Assembly: GCA_905214305.1 (NCBI GenBank)
Contig: CAJMLK010000038.1
Location: 1-25,129, forward strand
Direction of reading: 5' to 3'
Source of the DNA: an uncultured bacterium
GTDB lineage: Bacteria; Desulfobacterota; Desulfovibrionia; Desulfovibrionales; Desulfovibrionaceae
Length of the DNA stretch: 25,129 bases
A program made the position numbers and the translations under genes. The notes below the pieces were generated by a model. That model searched no databases. It saw only the letters and a list, made by a program, of their open reading frames with translations, and was not told the origin of the DNA. How positions within the stretch are numbered: position 1 is the first letter of the stretch; every line of letters starts with the position of its first letter. Shown here in pieces: positions 22,505 through 25,129 of the stretch.

Positions 22505-22873
22505 GTGGCGAGAATAGCAGGTGTTGATTTGCCTCGCGGCAAACGGGTGGACATTGCGCTCACCTATATCTATGGCATTGGCCGTACCACGGCCATGAAA
22601 ATTCTGGACACCACCGGCGTTAACTGGGAGCGTAGTATCGACGACCTCTCTGCTGACGAAGTGAACGAGATCCGTAAGGAACTCGAACAGCACTACAAGG
22701 TGGAAGGCGACCTTCGCCGCGAAGTGTCCGGCAATATTAAGCGTCTTATGGACATTGGCTGCTACCGCGGCCTTCGTCATCGTCGCGGCCTGCCTGTGCA
22801 TGGCCAGCGCACCCATACCAACGCGCGTACCCGCAAGGGTCCCCGTCGCGGAGCCGTGGGCAAAAAGAAGTAG
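22505..22873 (+). CDS. rpsM: 30S ribosomal protein S13
   Basis: S13 (122 residues) forms inter-subunit bridges and contacts P-site tRNA. ARIAGVDLPRGKRVDIALTY, GIGRTTAMKIL, the helix-two-turn-helix region, and GQRTHTNARTRKGPRRG are typical. The start codon is GTG with AGGAGA 7 nt upstream; no ATG is near. It follows rpmJ by 15 bp. Confidence 0.97.
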   Translation: MARIAGVDLPRGKRVDIALTYIYGIGRTTAMKILDTTGVNWERSIDDLSADEVNEIRKELEQHYKVEGDLRREVSGNIKRLMDIGCYRGLRHRRGLPVHGQRTHTNARTRKGPRRGAVGKKK

Positions 22874-22910
22874 GGCGTGCGGCTGCGCTTGTCGCAGTTT
22901 GTAAAGCGGA

Positions 22911-22928
22911 CGCAGCACTCGTGCTGCC
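22911..22928 (+). promoter_or_regulatory. hairpin in the rpsM-rpsK gap
   Basis: GCAGCAC/GTGCTGC (22912-22918 and 22921-22927) gives a perfect 7-bp inverted repeat with almost no loop (effectively 6 bp plus a CTCG loop). It lies in a 124-bp interval with no gene. In E. coli S4 represses the alpha operon through a pseudoknot near rpsM; no such element is recognisable here by eye. Confidence 0.4.
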
Positions 22929-22997
22929 GTGAGGACGAACGGATTTTCCGCCGCGCGCGGAGCATAAATCTGACAAGCTCCATCCAGAGGGATTGAT

Positions 22998-23387
<390 letters not shown>

Positions 23388-23430
23388 CCGGCCTGCCCCG
23401 GCAGAGCCCGTAACGTAAGAGGATTGATAA

Positions 23431-24057
23431 ATGGCAAAATATACTGAAGCCAAGTGCCGCATGTGTCGTCGCGAGGGCTGCAAGCTCTTTTTGAAGGGCG
23501 ACCGTTGCTTTACCGACAAATGCGCCTATGACCGCCGCCCCTATGCCCCCGGCCAGCACGGCCGTGCCCGCAAAAAGGTGAGCGAATACGCGGTGCAGTT
23601 GAGGGAGAAGCAGAAGACCCGCCGTATTTACGGCATTCTGGAGCGCCAGTTCCACGGCTACTTTGTTAAGGCCGACATGCAGAAAGGCGTTACCGGTACC
23701 AACCTGCTCGTGATTCTTGAACGCCGCCTGGATAACGTGGTTTACCGCCTCGGTTTCGCCAACTCGCGCAACCAGGCCCGCCAGCTCGTGCGTCACGGTG
23801 TTTTCACCCTTAACGGCCGCAAGGTGGACATTCCCTCCCTGCAGGTGCGTCTGGGCGACACCATCGAAGTGCCTGAAAAGAATCGCAAGATTCCCGTGCT
23901 CGCTGAAGCCCAGGAAGTCATCGCCCGCCGCGGCTGCCCCGCCTGGCTGGAAGCCGACGGCGCCGCTTTCAAGGGCACTGTCAAGGCCATGCCGCAGCGT
24001 GACGACATCCAGTTCCCCGTCAACGAGCAGCTTATCGTCGAACTTTACTCGAAATAA
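23431..24057 (+). CDS. rpsD: 30S ribosomal protein S4, zinc-binding form
   Basis: S4 (208 residues) starts 30S assembly by binding the 16S five-way junction. CRMCRREGCKLFLKGDRCF followed by TDKC puts Cys at 9, 12, 26 and 31, the same spacing as the zinc site of Thermus S4, plus an extra C17. PYAPGQHGRARKK and the S4 RNA-binding domain (RLDNVVYRLGFANSRNQARQ) follow. AGAGGATTGATAA is upstream of the ATG. Confidence 0.98.
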   Translation: MAKYTEAKCRMCRREGCKLFLKGDRCFTDKCAYDRRPYAPGQHGRARKKVSEYAVQLREKQKTRRIYGILERQFHGYFVKADMQKGVTGTNLLVILERRLDNVVYRLGFANSRNQARQLVRHGVFTLNGRKVDIPSLQVRLGDTIEVPEKNRKIPVLAEAQEVIARRGCPAWLEADGAAFKGTVKAMPQRDDIQFPVNEQLIVELYSK

Positions 24058-24069
24058 CCGGGGGTTCGC

Positions 24070-25113
24070 ATGCTTATCAAACAGGGCGAACGCCTTATCA
24101 ATGCGCGCAACTGGTCCGAGCTTGTCAAGCCCGACCAGATTCTGCGCGAAGAAGAGACGGCCAGCGGCACGCACGGCAAGTTTGTCTGCGAGCCTTTGGA
24201 ACGGGGCTACGGCACCACCATCGGCAATGCCATGCGGCGCGTCCTTCTGGCCTCCCTTCAGGGGGCGGCCTTTGTGTCGGTGAAAATCATCGGCGTACAG
24301 CACGAGTTCACCAGCATTCATGGTGTTCTGGAAGACATCACCGATGTCATCCTGAACATAAAGCAGGTGCGCCTGCGCATGGATACTGAAGAACCCCAGC
24401 GCCTGACCCTGCGTGTCGAGCGTAAGGGCCCGGTGACGGCGGCCGACATTGTCGCCAATCAGCACGTTGAAGTGCTTAACCCTGATCTGCACATTGCCAC
24501 CCTCACCGAGGACGTGGTGCTGGAGATGGAGCTGGAGGTCCGCATGGGCAAGGGCTACGTGCCCGCCGACATGCATGAGGGCCTGGCCGACGAGATCGGC
24601 CTCATCAAGCTGGATTCCAGCTTTTCCCCCGTGCGCAAGGTCGCCTATACGGTGGAACAGGCCCGCGTGGGCCAGATGACCAACTATGACCGTCTTCTGC
24701 TTGAAGTGTGGACCGACGGCTCGCTGACGCCTGAAGACGCCATTGCTTACAGCGCCAAGATCATCAAGGATCAGATCTCCGTATTCATCAACTTTGATGA
24801 GCGGGTATCCGGCGACATGCGCAACGGCAGCGGTGAAAGCGGAGAAGTGAACGAGCATCTGTTCAAAAGCATTGACGACCTTGAGCTTTCCGTGCGTGCT
24901 ACCAACTGCCTGCGCAGCGCCAATATCGGCCTTGTGGGTGAACTGGTGCAGCGCAGCGAAGCTGAAATGCTCAAGACTAAGAACTTCGGCCGCAAATCGC
25001 TGGACGAAATCAAGGGTGTGCTTTTGAGCATGGGGCTTGACTTCGGCATGAAGGTCGACTCCTTCGACAAAAAATATCAGGAATGGAAAAGGAAGCAGCA
25101 AAATGAGGCATAG
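24070..25113 (+). CDS. rpoA: DNA-directed RNA polymerase subunit alpha
   Basis: Alpha (347 residues) dimerises to start RNA polymerase assembly and contacts UP elements and activators through its C-terminal domain. The N-terminal domain has EPLERGYGTTIGNAMRRVLL and HEFTSIHGVLEDI. The C-terminal domain has VRATNCLRSANI, in which R276, N279 and C280 match the E. coli DNA-contact residues R265, N268 and C269, then NFGRKSLDEIKGVL. It is somewhat longer than E. coli alpha (329). The RBS is a weak GGGGG. Its end overlaps rplQ by 11 bp. Confidence 0.98.
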   Translation: MLIKQGERLINARNWSELVKPDQILREEETASGTHGKFVCEPLERGYGTTIGNAMRRVLLASLQGAAFVSVKIIGVQHEFTSIHGVLEDITDVILNIKQVRLRMDTEEPQRLTLRVERKGPVTAADIVANQHVEVLNPDLHIATLTEDVVLEMELEVRMGKGYVPADMHEGLADEIGLIKLDSSFSPVRKVAYTVEQARVGQMTNYDRLLLEVWTDGSLTPEDAIAYSAKIIKDQISVFINFDERVSGDMRNGSGESGEVNEHLFKSIDDLELSVRATNCLRSANIGLVGELVQRSEAEMLKTKNFGRKSLDEIKGVLLSMGLDFGMKVDSFDKKYQEWKRKQQNEA

Positions 25114-25129
25114 CAATTCCGGCAGGAAA
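25103..25129 (+). CDS. rplQ: 50S ribosomal protein L17 (partial, 5' end only)
   Basis: The window ends nine codons into this gene: MRHSNSGRK, the conserved start of L17. The ATG overlaps the last codons of rpoA in another frame and has AAGGA 9 nt upstream. L17 after rpoA is the standard end of the alpha operon. The 3' end lies outside the window. Confidence 0.9.

Overview
This is a high-GC bacterial window that looks like a member of the Desulfovibrio lineage (Desulfovibrionaceae). That assignment is an inference from protein style: a short QueF, a UbiA-family prenyltransferase of the type expected in futalosine-pathway menaquinone makers, a CHASE-like sensor domain, a MogA-like protein with an extra N-terminal part, and the order secY-map-rpmJ without adk or infA. 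I see no mobile element, CRISPR array, phage gene or restriction/defence gene. The window is core chromosome.

Left part (1-10.2 kb). A tRNA-Thr(GGU) on the minus strand has its own promoter. Next come two minus-strand genes, darP (yjgA) and a UbiA-family prenyltransferase, probably one transcript with the prenyltransferase first. A 425-bp gene-free stretch with two small tandem repeats separates them from a MogA/MoaB-family molybdopterin protein. That gene is divergent from queF (preQ0 reductase), and the two share a short promoter region. Downstream of queF, murJ (lipid II flippase), a membrane sensor with a degenerate Hpt domain, and ftsY (SRP receptor) run on the plus strand. A perfect 19-bp hairpin lies between ftsY and a convergent gene for a receiver-domain/TPR protein whose phospho-acceptor position is Glu instead of Asp.

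Right part (10.2-25.1 kb). The S10-spc-alpha super-operon is read without interruption by unrelated genes: rpsJ-rplC-rplD-rplW-rplB-rpsS-rplV-rpsC-rplP-rpmC-rpsQ-rplN-rplX-rplE-rpsN-rpsH-rplF-rplR-rpsE-rpmD-rplO, then secY-map-rpmJ-rpsM-rpsK-rpsD-rpoA and the first nine codons of rplQ at the window edge. Most genes are 0-19 bp apart. Five larger gaps (rpsJ leader, rpsN/rpsH, rplO/secY, map/rpmJ, rpsM/rpsK) each hold stem-loops. The genes together make ribosome components, the translocon, the N-terminal Met peptidase and the RNA polymerase alpha subunit. With ftsY nearby, the window covers making proteins and sending them to the membrane.

No new multi-gene system is evident. The best leads are the roughly 520-nt multi-hairpin leader of the S10 operon, which ends in a terminator-like hairpin just before the rpsJ ribosome binding site, and two signalling proteins that keep their fold signatures but have lost the canonical phospho-acceptor residue.
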